Shown: positions 8,212-15,717, numbered from the stretch's first letter. The stretch: DNA of 62,089 nt from an uncultured Christensenella sp. (GCA_910586365.1 CAJUGP010000008.1:1-62089), one strand, 5' to 3'. Notes: generated by a model not told the origin, from the sequence alone. Made by a program: numbers and translations.

Positions 8212-8721
8212 TCAAAACTCCGTGATATTGGAATATCTTCGCCCCGAAACGGTTGCGCGCGACATGTTCATGCGCCGCGAAATATCTTCCAAAGATTTTT
8301 GCTTTGAAATCACGTCTTGCGTGAAGAAATAATTCATTACTTGCCCTCCGAGGTTTGTCGCCGCACCGATTACAGCTCCGACCGCCGTGCCGATCCCCGG
8401 AACGATACTTCCTGCCACCGCGCCCATTGCGACCGATTTTATAAAACTGCTTGTTTTTTGATATCCAAAATTAGCGCGCTGACCGTATTCCTGCGCGCCC
8501 GTTTGCAAACTGATCACCGAATGCTGATGGGAAAAAATTTGGTCGACAGTATGGACGACCGTGCTGACGCTTACAAGCCGTTTTACCATGCTTTTAGCGA
8601 ATTGCTCCCCCTTCGCAGCGCCCTCGCTTGTTTCCCCGCCCACACTGTTTCCGCCCCCTGTAACCGCTTTCACGGGCGTTTCTTCCTGCGTTTCGTTTCG
8701 GATTTCGATTACGTAATTCAT
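8212..8721 (-). CDS. Phage structural protein with glycine-zipper segment
   Basis: 169 residues. Residues ~95-125 form a glycine-zipper hydrophobic stretch (GAVAGSIVPGIGTAVGAVIG) like those of phage internal or membrane-penetrating proteins; the rest is polar, with a basic C-terminus. Lies between the connector/tail genes and the truncated baseplate gene in one leftward operon. A role in DNA ejection or tail assembly is possible but inferred. Confidence 0.55.
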   Translation of the reverse strand: MNYVIEIRNETQEETPVKAVTGGGNSVGGETSEGAAKGEQFAKSMVKRLVSVSTVVHTVDQIFSHQHSVISLQTGAQEYGQRANFGYQKTSSFIKSVAMGAVAGSIVPGIGTAVGAVIGAATNLGGQVMNYFFTQDVISKQKSLEDISRRMNMSRATVSGRRYSNITEF

Positions 8722-9576
8722 TTATCCCTCCTTACTTGCTCTTACGGCGTAAGGGGCAAGGGAAACGGTGTAACGTACATTTTCGATTCCCTGTCCCTCT
8801 GCGCTTGTTTCGCCGAAAATCATTTGTTTTTCTACCACTTTTCCGCCGTAATCGAGCACGATCGTATGCGGCTCGTTCGGATCGGACAGTCCGAGAATAA
8901 AATTGGATATAATGCCGCCGACCTTTGCGATAAACGCGGGAAGCGTTAAATCGATCACAAACCCCGCGCTCTCGGTGTAAACGGTCGATTCTCCGTTTAC
9001 GTTATCGGTAAACAAGTTTGCAATCAGCGAAGGACGGCGCGAGAGCGCTATGGCAAGGAAATAAACGGGTTCCCCGTCGATCGTTAAATGAATATCGGAC
9101 GCATTGACGGCGTTGCTTAAATAGGCAAAATAGACCGAACAGCTGAACGTAATGCTGTCGCCTACGCCTGTTCGCTGCTCCCGAATCCCCGTTGCGGGCA
9201 AGTTATATCCGACTACGACCGTATACGTTTTTCCGTCTTCGGTTATATTGAATTTCGGCGTAACGGACGAAAATGCCTCGGATAGCGTTTCCCGAAACGT
9301 TTGCACGTTCTCAAAATTTCCGTTTATATCGGTATCGTCGTTTAACGAAATGAGGAACTTCAATTCGGTCGAAATGCTGACGATCTCCTGCTCCCCTGCG
9401 TATTCCACAGAAGAACCCGTAACGATAAACAAACCGTTTATGTATTCGGTCACGGTATTGTAGGATCTTGTCGCTTTTTTATAATCGCCCGTATCGGTAT
9501 AAACCGAGAATGGCAACCCTGTTTTCGACAAGACCGCATCTATGTAATTTTCTTTCAACGCGTTAATACTGAGCAT
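8722..9576 (-). CDS. Phage tail structural protein (unknown family)
   Basis: 284 residues, beta-rich, no TM or enzyme motif. It overlaps the upstream HK97-gp10-like gene by 14 bases and ends just before the next gene, so it belongs to the connector-tail operon. Position after the connector genes suggests a tail completion or tube protein; I do not recognise the family. Confidence 0.6.
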   Translation of the reverse strand: MLSINALKENYIDAVLSKTGLPFSVYTDTGDYKKATRSYNTVTEYINGLFIVTGSSVEYAGEQEIVSISTELKFLISLNDDTDINGNFENVQTFRETLSEAFSSVTPKFNITEDGKTYTVVVGYNLPATGIREQRTGVGDSITFSCSVYFAYLSNAVNASDIHLTIDGEPVYFLAIALSRRPSLIANLFTDNVNGESTVYTESAGFVIDLTLPAFIAKVGGIISNFILGLSDPNEPHTIVLDYGGKVVEKQMIFGETSAEGQGIENVRYTVSLAPYAVRASKEG

Positions 9577-9868
9577 TGAGTTTTCCCCCCAATAAATCGC
9601 TTATCGACTGTGCGATCAGATCCGCAGAGGCGTCGAACCACCCTTCGTTCGGATTTTTCTTCCCGTTCCAATGCGGCGAGATCCACGGCTCATTCGTGTA
9701 AGGCATATAAGGCGCAATGGTTTCGGAAACGTAAATCCGCGCGACCTTTCCCGAAACAAATTCTAATTTGATTGCATTTCGAGCTAAATTACCCGTATCA
9801 TACGGCGCAAGTTGGCGTATCGTTTCAAAAACAAGCTCGCATGCGGCTTTGAAATCGGCGTCCGTCAT
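9563..9868 (-). CDS. HK97 gp10-like head-tail joining protein
   Basis: 101 residues from the ATG overlapping the previous stop (ATGA). LAPYDTGNLARNAIKLE matches the DTG.L...I pattern of HK97-gp10-like connectors or tail-completion proteins. Gene order (two connectors, gp10-like, tail protein) supports this. Confidence 0.7.
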   Translation of the reverse strand: MTDADFKAACELVFETIRQLAPYDTGNLARNAIKLEFVSGKVARIYVSETIAPYMPYTNEPWISPHWNGKKNPNEGWFDASADLIAQSISDLLGGKLNAQY

Positions 9869-10251
9869 GAACCGATCCCCCACGGGTTATCGGCTTTTAT
9901 CAGTCGAATGGTATATTCCGTTTCGGGCGCTCTCTTAAACAGGCGCAAAACCTCTTCCGAACCGCGCGGTTGGTTATCTTCGAGAATTTCCACGATTTGA
10001 AAAAATCCGCCGTCCTGCGTGGAAATATAGCCTTTTACCTTCCACGGAATCGTTGTTCTTGTTTTAAGAGAATAGGTCGAACGGTCTAACCGCATTTGTC
10101 CGAGCTCGGTATCAAATGTCCTTGTGAACGTATCCAAACGGGAATACGTGAACGGCATTCTTCCGTCGTCGGGTGATTTTGGTCTGCGTTCATAATAATA
10201 TCCCGCCATGTATTCGTCGTCTTTGGGCGTTAAAAAATCGAGAATGCTCAT
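9865..10251 (-). CDS. Phage head-tail connector protein
   Basis: 128 residues, beta-rich (TTIPWKVKGYISTQDGG, FFQIVEIL). Overlaps both neighbours by four bases, showing tight coupling. Size and position between the head completion gene and the gp10-like gene fit a head-closure (gp16-like) protein. Confidence 0.6.
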   Translation of the reverse strand: MSILDFLTPKDDEYMAGYYYERRPKSPDDGRMPFTYSRLDTFTRTFDTELGQMRLDRSTYSLKTRTTIPWKVKGYISTQDGGFFQIVEILEDNQPRGSEEVLRLFKRAPETEYTIRLIKADNPWGIGS

Positions 10252-10685
10252 CTTACACCGCCGTACAATATGCTTTTTCTGATTTCGGGCAAAGTTTGTT
10301 CCAAAACACGTTTTGCGTTTTCATCGATTGAGAAGTTACGCTTTTGCGGGTCGGTCGATCGGGAAAGATCCCCCACCATGGACATATAAAGCAACTGCTC
10401 TCCCATTGCCCGCATGATCATTTTCCGCGCACTCGGCAAGGTTGCGATCCAATAATCTTGCCTCTGATTATAAAAACTGAATTGGTGAATATAGTTGTAG
10501 ATCATATTTGAGCACTGCACCAAAATTCTTTTTACCGCGATTTGCACATTCGGTGCATTTCGGTCGTTTGCGTTGTCAAACAAACTCAACCCGAGTTTTT
10601 CAAACGCATATTTTTCCGTCAATACATATTGACCGAGTTGCTCGTCGTAGATCATAAAATCGTCGTTGTAGGGTTGATTTTCCAT
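10248..10685 (-). CDS. Phage head completion/connector protein
   Basis: 145 residues. The start at 10,685 is chosen because GGAGG lies five bases upstream. Mostly helical, as expected for gp6/gp15-like connector adaptors. First gene after the terminator that closes cassette B, and first gene of the connector operon. Confidence 0.6.
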   Translation of the reverse strand: MENQPYNDDFMIYDEQLGQYVLTEKYAFEKLGLSLFDNANDRNAPNVQIAVKRILVQCSNMIYNYIHQFSFYNQRQDYWIATLPSARKMIMRAMGEQLLYMSMVGDLSRSTDPQKRNFSIDENAKRVLEQTLPEIRKSILYGGVR

Positions 10686-10707
10686 AATGTCCTCCAAAAT
10701 TCGCATG

Positions 10708-10733
10708 AAAAAACCGCGGTTTCCCGCGGCTTT
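10708..10733 (-). terminator. Terminator closing cassette B
   Basis: Leftward GCCGCGG gaaa CCGCGG followed by six T. Lies between the partner gene (10,745) and the connector gene RBS. Nearly the same hairpin closes cassette C. Confidence 0.85.
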
Positions 10734-10744
10734 CCGTCATGTCG

Positions 10745-11011
10745 TTATTCTTCGTCCTCGTTGGCAAACGGATCTTCGATACCGAGAATTTCGTCTTCTT
10801 TATCGAATATTTCCTCTTTTGTTGCATTCGGATTGGATTCAAGAAAGTCTATCATCTGTTGGCAGTTCCCGTCAACGTCTTCCTGATCAACCGTAAGCGC
10901 GAGCATAGTGCAAACATACTCGTCGTCACGCATTTCAATTTTGCGCAACATGTCCCCTAACTTTTGTTCCGTTTCTGTCGGAATATATTTCCCGTTTTCA
11001 ACTTTTCCCAT
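10745..11011 (-). CDS. Cassette B partner: putative immunity protein
   Basis: 88 residues, acidic (pI clearly low; ends DPFANEDEE), overlapping module protein B by 14 bases, with AGGG upstream of ATG. Resembles the cassette C partner: TETEQKLGDMLRKIEM versus TETEEKIIEVMKERGF, then a Cys-containing segment and a helix near the C-terminus. Pairing with related module proteins argues for a cognate inhibitor. Function not shown. Confidence 0.6.
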   Translation of the reverse strand: MGKVENGKYIPTETEQKLGDMLRKIEMRDDEYVCTMLALTVDQEDVDGNCQQMIDFLESNPNATKEEIFDKEDEILGIEDPFANEDEE

Positions 11012-11348
11012 GTTTCCCTCTCATTAAGTATTCAATCTCTTCTTCGTTGCCTTCGATCGGAATACGTAACGTACATACGATTCGTTCCTGCGATTTCGTA
11101 TAACGGAACATATAAAAATATTTTCCGTATAACATTTTACCTTTTTTCGGTATTTTATCCGCATGTTCCGTCCGCACCGCGCTACACAGTTCGGCGTATT
11201 CCTTCTTATCCAAAAGATCCGCGCTTTTCTTCTTTTCACGCCCCTCGTGTGCGTTTATGCGTGCAAGATACTGCGGATATTTATAGTCCGAACCGTCGGT
11301 AAACTTTCCCGACCGATCGCGCGGATGTTTGCTCTCGTCCCATTCCAT
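10998..11348 (-). CDS. Module protein B: shared phage N-terminal module + putative toxin domain
   Basis: 116 residues. The start at 11,348 is set by AGGTGAT upstream. Residues 1-37 are the shared module (DESKHPRDRSGKFTDG, YPQYLARINAHEGR). The remaining ~75 residues form a small alpha/beta domain (LLDKKEYAELCSAV, KYFYMFRYT, ERIVCTLRIPIEG) related to cassette C's domain. No known toxin family is recognised with certainty. Sits between the major capsid gene and the connectors; the partner overlaps its 3' end. Confidence 0.7.
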   Translation of the reverse strand: MEWDESKHPRDRSGKFTDGSDYKYPQYLARINAHEGREKKKSADLLDKKEYAELCSAVRTEHADKIPKKGKMLYGKYFYMFRYTKSQERIVCTLRIPIEGNEEEIEYLMRGKHGKS

Positions 11349-11375
11349 TGTATCACCTGATTTCTTTTTTGTCAA
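11347..11375 (-). promoter_or_regulatory. Promoter-like sequence overlapping the start codon of module protein B
   Basis: TTGACA (11,370-11,375), 17-bp spacer, TACAAT (11,347-11,352) whose last two bases are the A and T of the ATG. Transcription from it would begin inside the ORF, so the RNA lacks the toxin start and RBS and can express only the partner gene. Confidence 0.65.
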
Positions 11376-11418
11376 GATGGAAAGGGGCTTGATAAGCCCA
11401 AACCCCTTAGAAAGCTGT

Positions 11419-12588
11419 TTAATCGCCGTTCGGAAGCGCGATCTTGCCCGAACCGATCACGGTCATGGTGTTGGTCGTTGCGTCGTACGGGTTGGTGATT
11501 GTCGTCGCGTTCACGATCGGCACGATACCGCTGCCGTAGAGCGCTTCCACGCCCCACTGCCAATCGGGCAGCACGTTGGTCTTGTTCGCCTCGGTGGACT
11601 GCTCCACGCGCAGGTAATTGTCTGCAATACCGCGCGAGGTAGCGATGTCCGATACGACGAACGCCTGTACGCTCGTAAGGAAGTCAAGGTTTGCCGCCGC
11701 GTCGTTCTTCACGTTGCCGTTATCGGCGAGCCATTCCGCCGCAAGGTCGACAAACACGTAATCGGGTACGGCAATGACGGGAACGCCGTTGATCATACCC
11801 ATCGTACCTTCGCCGTACTGCATATACGCCTCTTCGGGCGAAAGCGCCCCCTTTGCGATCATGGACTGCGCGAAATTCGAGCCGCCCGCGAGCACGCCCT
11901 CGTCCGAAAGCAGATCGAGTGCGAAGTCGTACCGCGCGATGATCGCGCTCGGCGTATACGCCGCGATACCGTTGGCGATGTCGCCCTTGGCAAGCACTTT
12001 GAGCGCGTCCTTCACCGCGGTGTAATACTTCTTGGTCCCCGTGCCGATTTTGACCATATTCGCGTTTGCCGTCGCAAGACCGCTGCCGTAACGGCATGCT
12101 GCCGCCGCATAGGTCGCGATCGTCGAGGAGTCGATGTACTCCTGAATTTCGCCCGACACGTTGAAGACGGTGGCGTTTGCGAGATCGACGGGCAGATTGC
12201 GCGCCGCCGTACGCGGGATATAAAATCGTTCGTCGTATTTGTGGAAAAGCGGCATGGCGTACTGATCGGTCGCCACCTGCGCGGCGGGTTTGGCATTCAT
12301 AAGCCCGTTGTTGCCCGTCGTGCCGGCGTTGGCGGAAAGACCGCCCGACTGCATCGTACGCGGTTTCCCGCCCGCGCGCTTGACGCGGTTGATAAGGACG
12401 ACGCCTTTGTCCGCGCCGTTCTCGACGTAACGCCCCGTTACGCCAAGGCCCACGCGGGTGCGCAGCTTGACGAATACATTGTCCGCGAGCGTTTTCGACA
12501 TTTCGATGGCGTAGTTGACGCCGTCGATGGTGTTCTGATTGGCGGCAACGTTGATCGTTGCAACGCCGTTGGGATTGATAGTAGGCAT
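11419..12588 (-). CDS. Major capsid protein
   Basis: 389 residues, located between the scaffold-like gene and the connectors as expected for a major capsid gene. Alanine- and glycine-rich alpha/beta composition with no TM; segments such as NGVPVIAVPDYVFVDL and YNAATTITNPYDATT-like repeats near the end fit an HK97-fold shell protein. AAGGAG precedes the ATG. The family call is by context and composition rather than a diagnostic motif. Confidence 0.75.
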   Translation of the reverse strand: MPTINPNGVATINVAANQNTIDGVNYAIEMSKTLADNVFVKLRTRVGLGVTGRYVENGADKGVVLINRVKRAGGKPRTMQSGGLSANAGTTGNNGLMNAKPAAQVATDQYAMPLFHKYDERFYIPRTAARNLPVDLANATVFNVSGEIQEYIDSSTIATYAAAACRYGSGLATANANMVKIGTGTKKYYTAVKDALKVLAKGDIANGIAAYTPSAIIARYDFALDLLSDEGVLAGGSNFAQSMIAKGALSPEEAYMQYGEGTMGMINGVPVIAVPDYVFVDLAAEWLADNGNVKNDAAANLDFLTSVQAFVVSDIATSRGIADNYLRVEQSTEANKTNVLPDWQWGVEALYGSGIVPIVNATTITNPYDATTNTMTVIGSGKIALPNGD

Positions 12589-12613
12589 AATTTTTTACTC
12601 CTTTTAATATTTT

Positions 12614-12973
12614 TTAGCCTTTGTAGCGATCGAGGTAGGGCGAACGGGGATTCCCCCCTTCCGTTCTTGCTCTCTCGTCCTGCGAAAGTCCGACGCCGCG
12701 GTCGGCTTCCTTTTCCTCTTCCTCGTCTTTTTTGAGAAGAGCGACGATTTCGCCGAGCGTGGCGATCATCTTATCCGCCCAGGCGGGCGCCTTTTCTTCT
12801 TTCTCCTCGCGTTCCCCGTCGGCTTTCTTTGCGCGGTCTTTTGCGCTTTGAGAATTTTCGTCTCCGTCGCGCTTTTCCTGTACGCCGACGCTTTCGTCTA
12901 CGCGGTCCTTTTCGGTCTGCGTATCCTTTCCGTACTCGGCGACGTCCTCTTTTGCCTTTTCTTCCTGTTCCAT
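12614..12973 (-). CDS. Scaffold-like acidic coiled-coil protein
   Basis: 119 residues from the ATG with GGAGT upstream. Strongly charged and helical (EQEEKAKEDVAEYGKDTQTE; KMIATLGEIVALLKKDEEEE), with the PYLDRYKG end seen in some phage scaffold or minor structural proteins. It lies directly upstream of the major capsid gene, the usual scaffold position. Confidence 0.6.
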   Translation of the reverse strand: MEQEEKAKEDVAEYGKDTQTEKDRVDESVGVQEKRDGDENSQSAKDRAKKADGEREEKEEKAPAWADKMIATLGEIVALLKKDEEEEKEADRGVGLSQDERARTEGGNPRSPYLDRYKG

Positions 12974-13088
12974 ACTTAACTCCTTTAATAATTTTTTTGG
13001 GATGATTTTACTTTTGCGTTTTTTCTTCGCCAAGAATTTTGAGAAAAACATCATATTACATGTCTTCTACCCTCCTAAAAAATTTATC

Positions 13089-13114
13089 AAAAAAGCACGG
13101 TTGCCCGTGCCTTT
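13089..13114 (-). terminator. Terminator before the scaffold gene
   Basis: Leftward GCACGG gcaa CCGTGC followed by T6, then TAGGAGG. It closes the inserted accessory gene set (13,127-14,709). Same hairpin and spacer as at 1,126-1,175 on the other strand. Confidence 0.85.
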
Positions 13115-13126
13115 CTGTCAAAATAA

Positions 13127-13693
13127 TTACGCCACTTCTTCCTTGTATTTGAGGAATATACAGCTTTCACAAGGGTAAAACTTCGTTCCCATGTACTGCA
13201 CGCCTTTCATATACAATCCGTCTTTGAAATTCAACGCGCCTGCCTGCAATTCCGTTTTGCCCATTGCCGTGCAATAGCCGTTGATGTCGTCGCCGCAGCG
13301 TTCCGATCTGAAATATGTGCAATCTTTGCAACCCTCGCGCATAATGCGTTTTAAGTGCGTTACAAGCAATTCCGCCGCTCTCTTTTCTTCGTTCGCCCTC
13401 ATGCTCGCATATGCCTGTTCCGCATCCTCGCGCCACATGTTCAACACGCGTTCCGTCGTATCGTCCGTCGTTAATCCGTAACGGAATACAAACTTATTCA
13501 GTATCTGCACGATTTCCGTTTTATCCTCGTATTGCGTTACCGTGATGTACACCGTTCCGTTGAAATTCTCTCGCCCGAAACAGAAATGTTCGGGACTGCC
13601 GCACCGTTCACGTTCTGCTTTGATATATTCCCATGCCTGCACGCTTACGCCGCGTAATACGTATTTCCCCGCGCTATTCAGTTCAAGCCGCAT
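13127..13693 (-). CDS. Cys-rich accessory protein, copy 1 (paralogue at 26,703)
   Basis: 188 residues. The N-terminal half is alpha/beta (NGTVYITVTQYEDKTE, RYGLT); the C-terminal half carries cysteine pairs (EGCKDC, YPCESC) suggesting a metal site. Clearly related to 26,703-27,239 (GTVYVTATPYEDKTE, GTKCYPNENC). Last gene of an inserted operon between minor capsid and scaffold genes. Function unknown. Confidence 0.65.
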   Translation of the reverse strand: MRLELNSAGKYVLRGVSVQAWEYIKAERERCGSPEHFCFGRENFNGTVYITVTQYEDKTEIVQILNKFVFRYGLTTDDTTERVLNMWREDAEQAYASMRANEEKRAAELLVTHLKRIMREGCKDCTYFRSERCGDDINGYCTAMGKTELQAGALNFKDGLYMKGVQYMGTKFYPCESCIFLKYKEEVA

Positions 13694-13925
13694 ATCCCAC
13701 CTCGCGCAGTAAGTTTTCTATCTCTTCCGCAAAGGCTTTGCTGTCCGATAACGCGCTTTGTAAGTCCTGTATGTCTTTCAACGTTACGTCGCCGCTTGCA
13801 CTGATTATCCGTCCGATACGGCATAAGTCGTCTTTGCTGTTTCCGTATCCGCTGTTTATCACTTCGTATATCTTTGCGGAAAATTCTCTTGCTTTTTTGC
13901 TGTCCTCGATTATTTTAATTATCAT
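13683..13925 (-). CDS. Small helical accessory protein, copy 1
   Basis: 80 residues, all helical, ending FAEEIENLLREVG; the gene at 27,241-27,438 in the second set has the matching ending LAEGIEEILKG and the same position. Overlaps the downstream gene by 11 bases and the upstream HTH gene by four. Function unknown. Confidence 0.6.
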   Translation of the reverse strand: MIIKIIEDSKKAREFSAKIYEVINSGYGNSKDDLCRIGRIISASGDVTLKDIQDLQSALSDSKAFAEEIENLLREVGYAA

Positions 13926-14140
13926 TCGTCCGCACCCCCTTTCAGAAGTGTGAAACCGCCGTGCGCGCCGCTCTTATGCTCTATCGGTATACCTGCGATT
14001 TCGATTTGGTTGATATATCGAAATATTGACCTTTCCGATACGCCTAACTTCGCCGCAAGTTCCCTTGCCTTTGTTTTCGCCGTTTTCCTTCGGAACGTGT
14101 AAAACGTTCTTAAAATGAGTATCACGTGTTCTGCGGTCAT
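13922..14140 (-). CDS. HTH_11-type DNA-binding protein
   Basis: 72 residues forming a winged helix: LAAKLGVSERSIFRYINQIE is the recognition region and IPIEHKSGAHGGFTL the wing, as in the N-terminal domain of DeoR or WYL regulators but with no ligand domain. Coupled by ATGA to the next gene. It may regulate this accessory operon. There is no counterpart in the second gene set. Confidence 0.7.
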   Translation of the reverse strand: MTAEHVILILRTFYTFRRKTAKTKARELAAKLGVSERSIFRYINQIEIAGIPIEHKSGAHGGFTLLKGGADE

Positions 14141-14141
14141 G

Positions 14142-14420
14142 TCAGTTCACCCCCTTTCCGTTCTTCGGGGGTTCTTCGTCCTCGACCACTTCCATGCGGC
14201 ACGCGTCCGTTAAAGACGCTTGCATAATTTCGTCCGTTAAATGATTTTTCACGTTTTCCATTTCGGCGCAAATCGTCCGCGCCGCCGTGCGTTCGTCGCA
14301 GTCAGCCATGAAATACGTCGGATACCCGTCGCTTTTTGTTTCGTGCGCTGCGCAGATAATGCAGTCGCTTTCGATTTCGTCGATTAGCTTGTTGTCTTTC
14401 CAGATGTAGATTTGGAACAT
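14142..14420 (-). CDS. Small accessory protein, copy 1 (paralogue at 27,561)
   Basis: 92 residues with GGAGT upstream. FQIYIWKDNKLIDEIESDCI and FMADCDERTAARTI align by eye with VTIRTDDGEVLDELECDCI and FYADCDATTALRTL of 27,561-27,827. A small alpha/beta fold, probably binding a protein or nucleic acid; function unknown. Confidence 0.65.
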   Translation of the reverse strand: MFQIYIWKDNKLIDEIESDCIICAAHETKSDGYPTYFMADCDERTAARTICAEMENVKNHLTDEIMQASLTDACRMEVVEDEEPPKNGKGVN

Positions 14421-14446
14421 TTGTTTTTTACTCCTTAATTTTTTTC

Positions 14447-14475
14447 TTGACTTTCTCGCTTGGTCATGTTATAAT
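14447..14475 (+). promoter_or_regulatory. Strong promoter for a plus-strand small RNA
   Basis: TTGACT (14,447-14,452), 17-bp spacer, TATAAT (14,470-14,475), pointing away from the leftward operon. Confidence 0.7.
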
Positions 14476-14481
14476 TAAGGG

Positions 14482-14567
14482 GCTTAGGGAAACGGTAGCG
14501 ATTTCCCCTTGCACCTCAGCCGTTCGGTGTCTACTTGTCAGGGTGTCAACCGTGCGGCTCTTTTTTT
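14482..14567 (+). ncRNA. Putative ~85-nt antisense small RNA
   Basis: Begins about seven bases after the -10 box and ends at a terminator: AGCCG/CGGCT and CGGT/ACCG stacked stems followed by seven T. A 5' hairpin (GGGAAA with TTTCCC) can compete with AAGGGG/CCCCTT. It is antisense to the leader between the 47-residue gene (14,566-14,709) and the gene at 14,142-14,420, so it could control that operon. No Rfam family is recognised. Confidence 0.55.
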
Positions 14568-14709
14568 ATTCTGTTTTTGCCTGTCGCACTAACTCGGCGG
14601 CGTCGGCAACAGTGATTGCTTTGCTCTCAATCAGCTTTGCAAGCTGTTCGAGAAAGGCGTTCAGTTGCGCATTCGTCATTCCGCTTTCTACTCCTTCATG
14701 ATTTTTCAT
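14566..14709 (-). CDS. 47-residue helical protein
   Basis: ATG at 14,709 with an ideal GGAGGT five bases upstream, ending in TAA at 14,566. The peptide is helical (NAFLEQLAKLIESKAITVADAAELVRQA). First gene behind the operator-controlled leftward promoter, upstream of the accessory operon. Function unknown; size and helicity would suit an antirepressor or small regulator. Confidence 0.6.
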   Translation of the reverse strand: MKNHEGVESGMTNAQLNAFLEQLAKLIESKAITVADAAELVRQAKTE

Positions 14710-14766
14710 ATTTACCTCCTTTTCTTCTTTGCTACCTCAAAGGTCTTGCTCAACCTTTGTGATTAT

Positions 14767-14795
14767 ATTATACCACATGTGGTATATAATGTCAA
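14767..14795 (-). promoter_or_regulatory. Leftward promoter with operator in its spacer
   Basis: TTGACA (14,790-14,795), 17 bp, TATAAT (14,767-14,772). The palindrome ATACCACATGTGGTAT lies between the two boxes, a classic repression geometry. Confidence 0.75.
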
Positions 14796-14887
14796 TATAT
14801 TTTATTGTTTTTATCTATTCAAAGCGCTTATACCACATGTGGTATTTCGATAAGTTTTATAACTAATTTATATACCCCATGTGGTTG
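14770..14887. promoter_or_regulatory. Three copies of a 16-bp palindromic operator
   Basis: ATACCACATGTGGTAT is perfect at 14,770-14,785 and 14,830-14,845; a variant ATACCCCATGTGGTTG lies at 14,872-14,887 and overlaps the -35 box of the rightward promoter. The array sits between divergent promoters. The likely ligand is the ribbon-helix-helix-like protein encoded at 14,932. Confidence 0.75.
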
Positions 14888-14913
14888 ACTTTGTTTAATT
14901 ACCATGATATAAT
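14885..14913 (+). promoter_or_regulatory. Rightward promoter of the RHH-tnpB pair
   Basis: TTGACT (14,885-14,890), 17 bp, TATAAT (14,908-14,913). Operator copy 3 overlaps the -35 box. Confidence 0.75.
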
Positions 14914-14931
14914 CTTATCAAGGAGATAACC

Positions 14932-15141
14932 ATGACAAAACAAACCGATAAACAAAAAGAAGCACGCGCACGTTACAACGAACGACATCCAAATAAATAT
15001 AAGAATGTCACAATTACTTTGCCGACCGAAGAAGAAACGCAGCACCGCGCAATTATGCAAGAACACGGCGTAACGCCTATCCAAGTATGGCGCAAAGGCA
15101 TCGATACGGTTTCCAAAGAACCGACCGACAAAGGCGAATAA
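14932..15141 (+). CDS. Ribbon-helix-helix-like DNA-binding protein (probable autoregulator)
   Basis: 69 residues with AGGAGAT before ATG. A basic N-terminus is followed by a beta strand (KYKNVTITLP) and two helices (EEETQHRAIMQEHG, PIQVWRKGID), the layout of Arc/MetJ-type RHH repressors. Its promoter carries a palindromic operator, and two more copies lie over or near the divergent promoter, so autoregulation plus control of the leftward operon is likely. Its stop overlaps the start of the mini-TnpB (TAATG). Confidence 0.65.
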   Translation: MTKQTDKQKEARARYNERHPNKYKNVTITLPTEEETQHRAIMQEHGVTPIQVWRKGIDTVSKEPTDKGE

Positions 15142-15533
15142 TGGAATACACATACCGCTTTCGGCTCTATCCAAACGCCGAACAAATTCAACTCATACAA
15201 AAAACTTTCGGTTGTACCCGTTTCGTCTACAACTACTTTCTCGCGCTCCGCAAACAAGCGTGGGAGGATCGCAAGGAAACGCTTAACTATTACGCTTGCT
15301 CTGCCCTGCTTACAAAATTAAAGCACGACGGCGAACATGAGTGGCTTAATGTGGCGGTAGACCGCTTTTATCCGTCGTCGCAGACGTGCTCGTGTTGCGG
15401 TTACAAGAACGCCGATGTCAAAGATTTGTCCGTTCGCTCATGGATTTGCCCGCAGTGCGGCGCACAGCACGACCGCGACCGAAACGCCGCCGCAAATATC
15501 CTTGCGGAGGCTCAACGGCAATTATCGGCTTAG
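15141..15533 (+). CDS. tnpB: Mini-TnpB: IS605-family TnpB with a large in-frame internal deletion
   Basis: 130 residues. Residues 1-~70 match the N-terminal HTH region of TnpB (YRFRLYPNAEQIQLIQKTF, TRFVYNYFL) and ~76-130 match its C-terminus: DRFYPSSQTCSCCG, CPQCGAQHDRDRNAAANI with the four-Cys zinc finger and last RuvC aspartate. The central WED/RuvC portion, roughly 230 residues with two acidic residues, is missing cleanly in frame, so no nuclease activity is expected. Translationally coupled to the RHH gene. Could be a decay product or a retained DNA- or RNA-binding remnant. Confidence 0.8.
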   Translation: MEYTYRFRLYPNAEQIQLIQKTFGCTRFVYNYFLALRKQAWEDRKETLNYYACSALLTKLKHDGEHEWLNVAVDRFYPSSQTCSCCGYKNADVKDLSVRSWICPQCGAQHDRDRNAAANILAEAQRQLSA

Positions 15534-15660
15534 CTAATTTTATTGTAGGGTTAGGTGAACCCGAATTTACGCCCACCGAGAGAGTGTAAGACCGTTTGCG
15601 GCAGTTCTCGTTGAAATGGGAAAGCACGGTTAGAATAGTGTTACACCGATTCGGTCATAG
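15534..15660 (+). other. Possible omegaRNA / right end of the TnpB element
   Basis: Downstream of the mini-TnpB, GGGTTAGGTGAACCCGAATT continues the typical post-RuvC TnpB coding or omegaRNA segment in another frame, followed by GTTGAAATGGGAAAGCACGG, a motif resembling TnpB-linked omegaRNA 3' regions. The exact element end is not identifiable. No other gene is seen in 15,537-15,717. Confidence 0.4.
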
Positions 15661-15717
15661 TTGTTTCCTCCTTTTTAATTTTTTTGAACTTGTCCCAAAA
15701 ACTCATGTTACACCCCT

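Noticed and set aside
11329..12735. Long plus-strand frame over the capsid and scaffold genes
   Set aside because: Antisense shadow of GC-rich coding DNA; Arg/His/Val-rich with no RBS and no motif.
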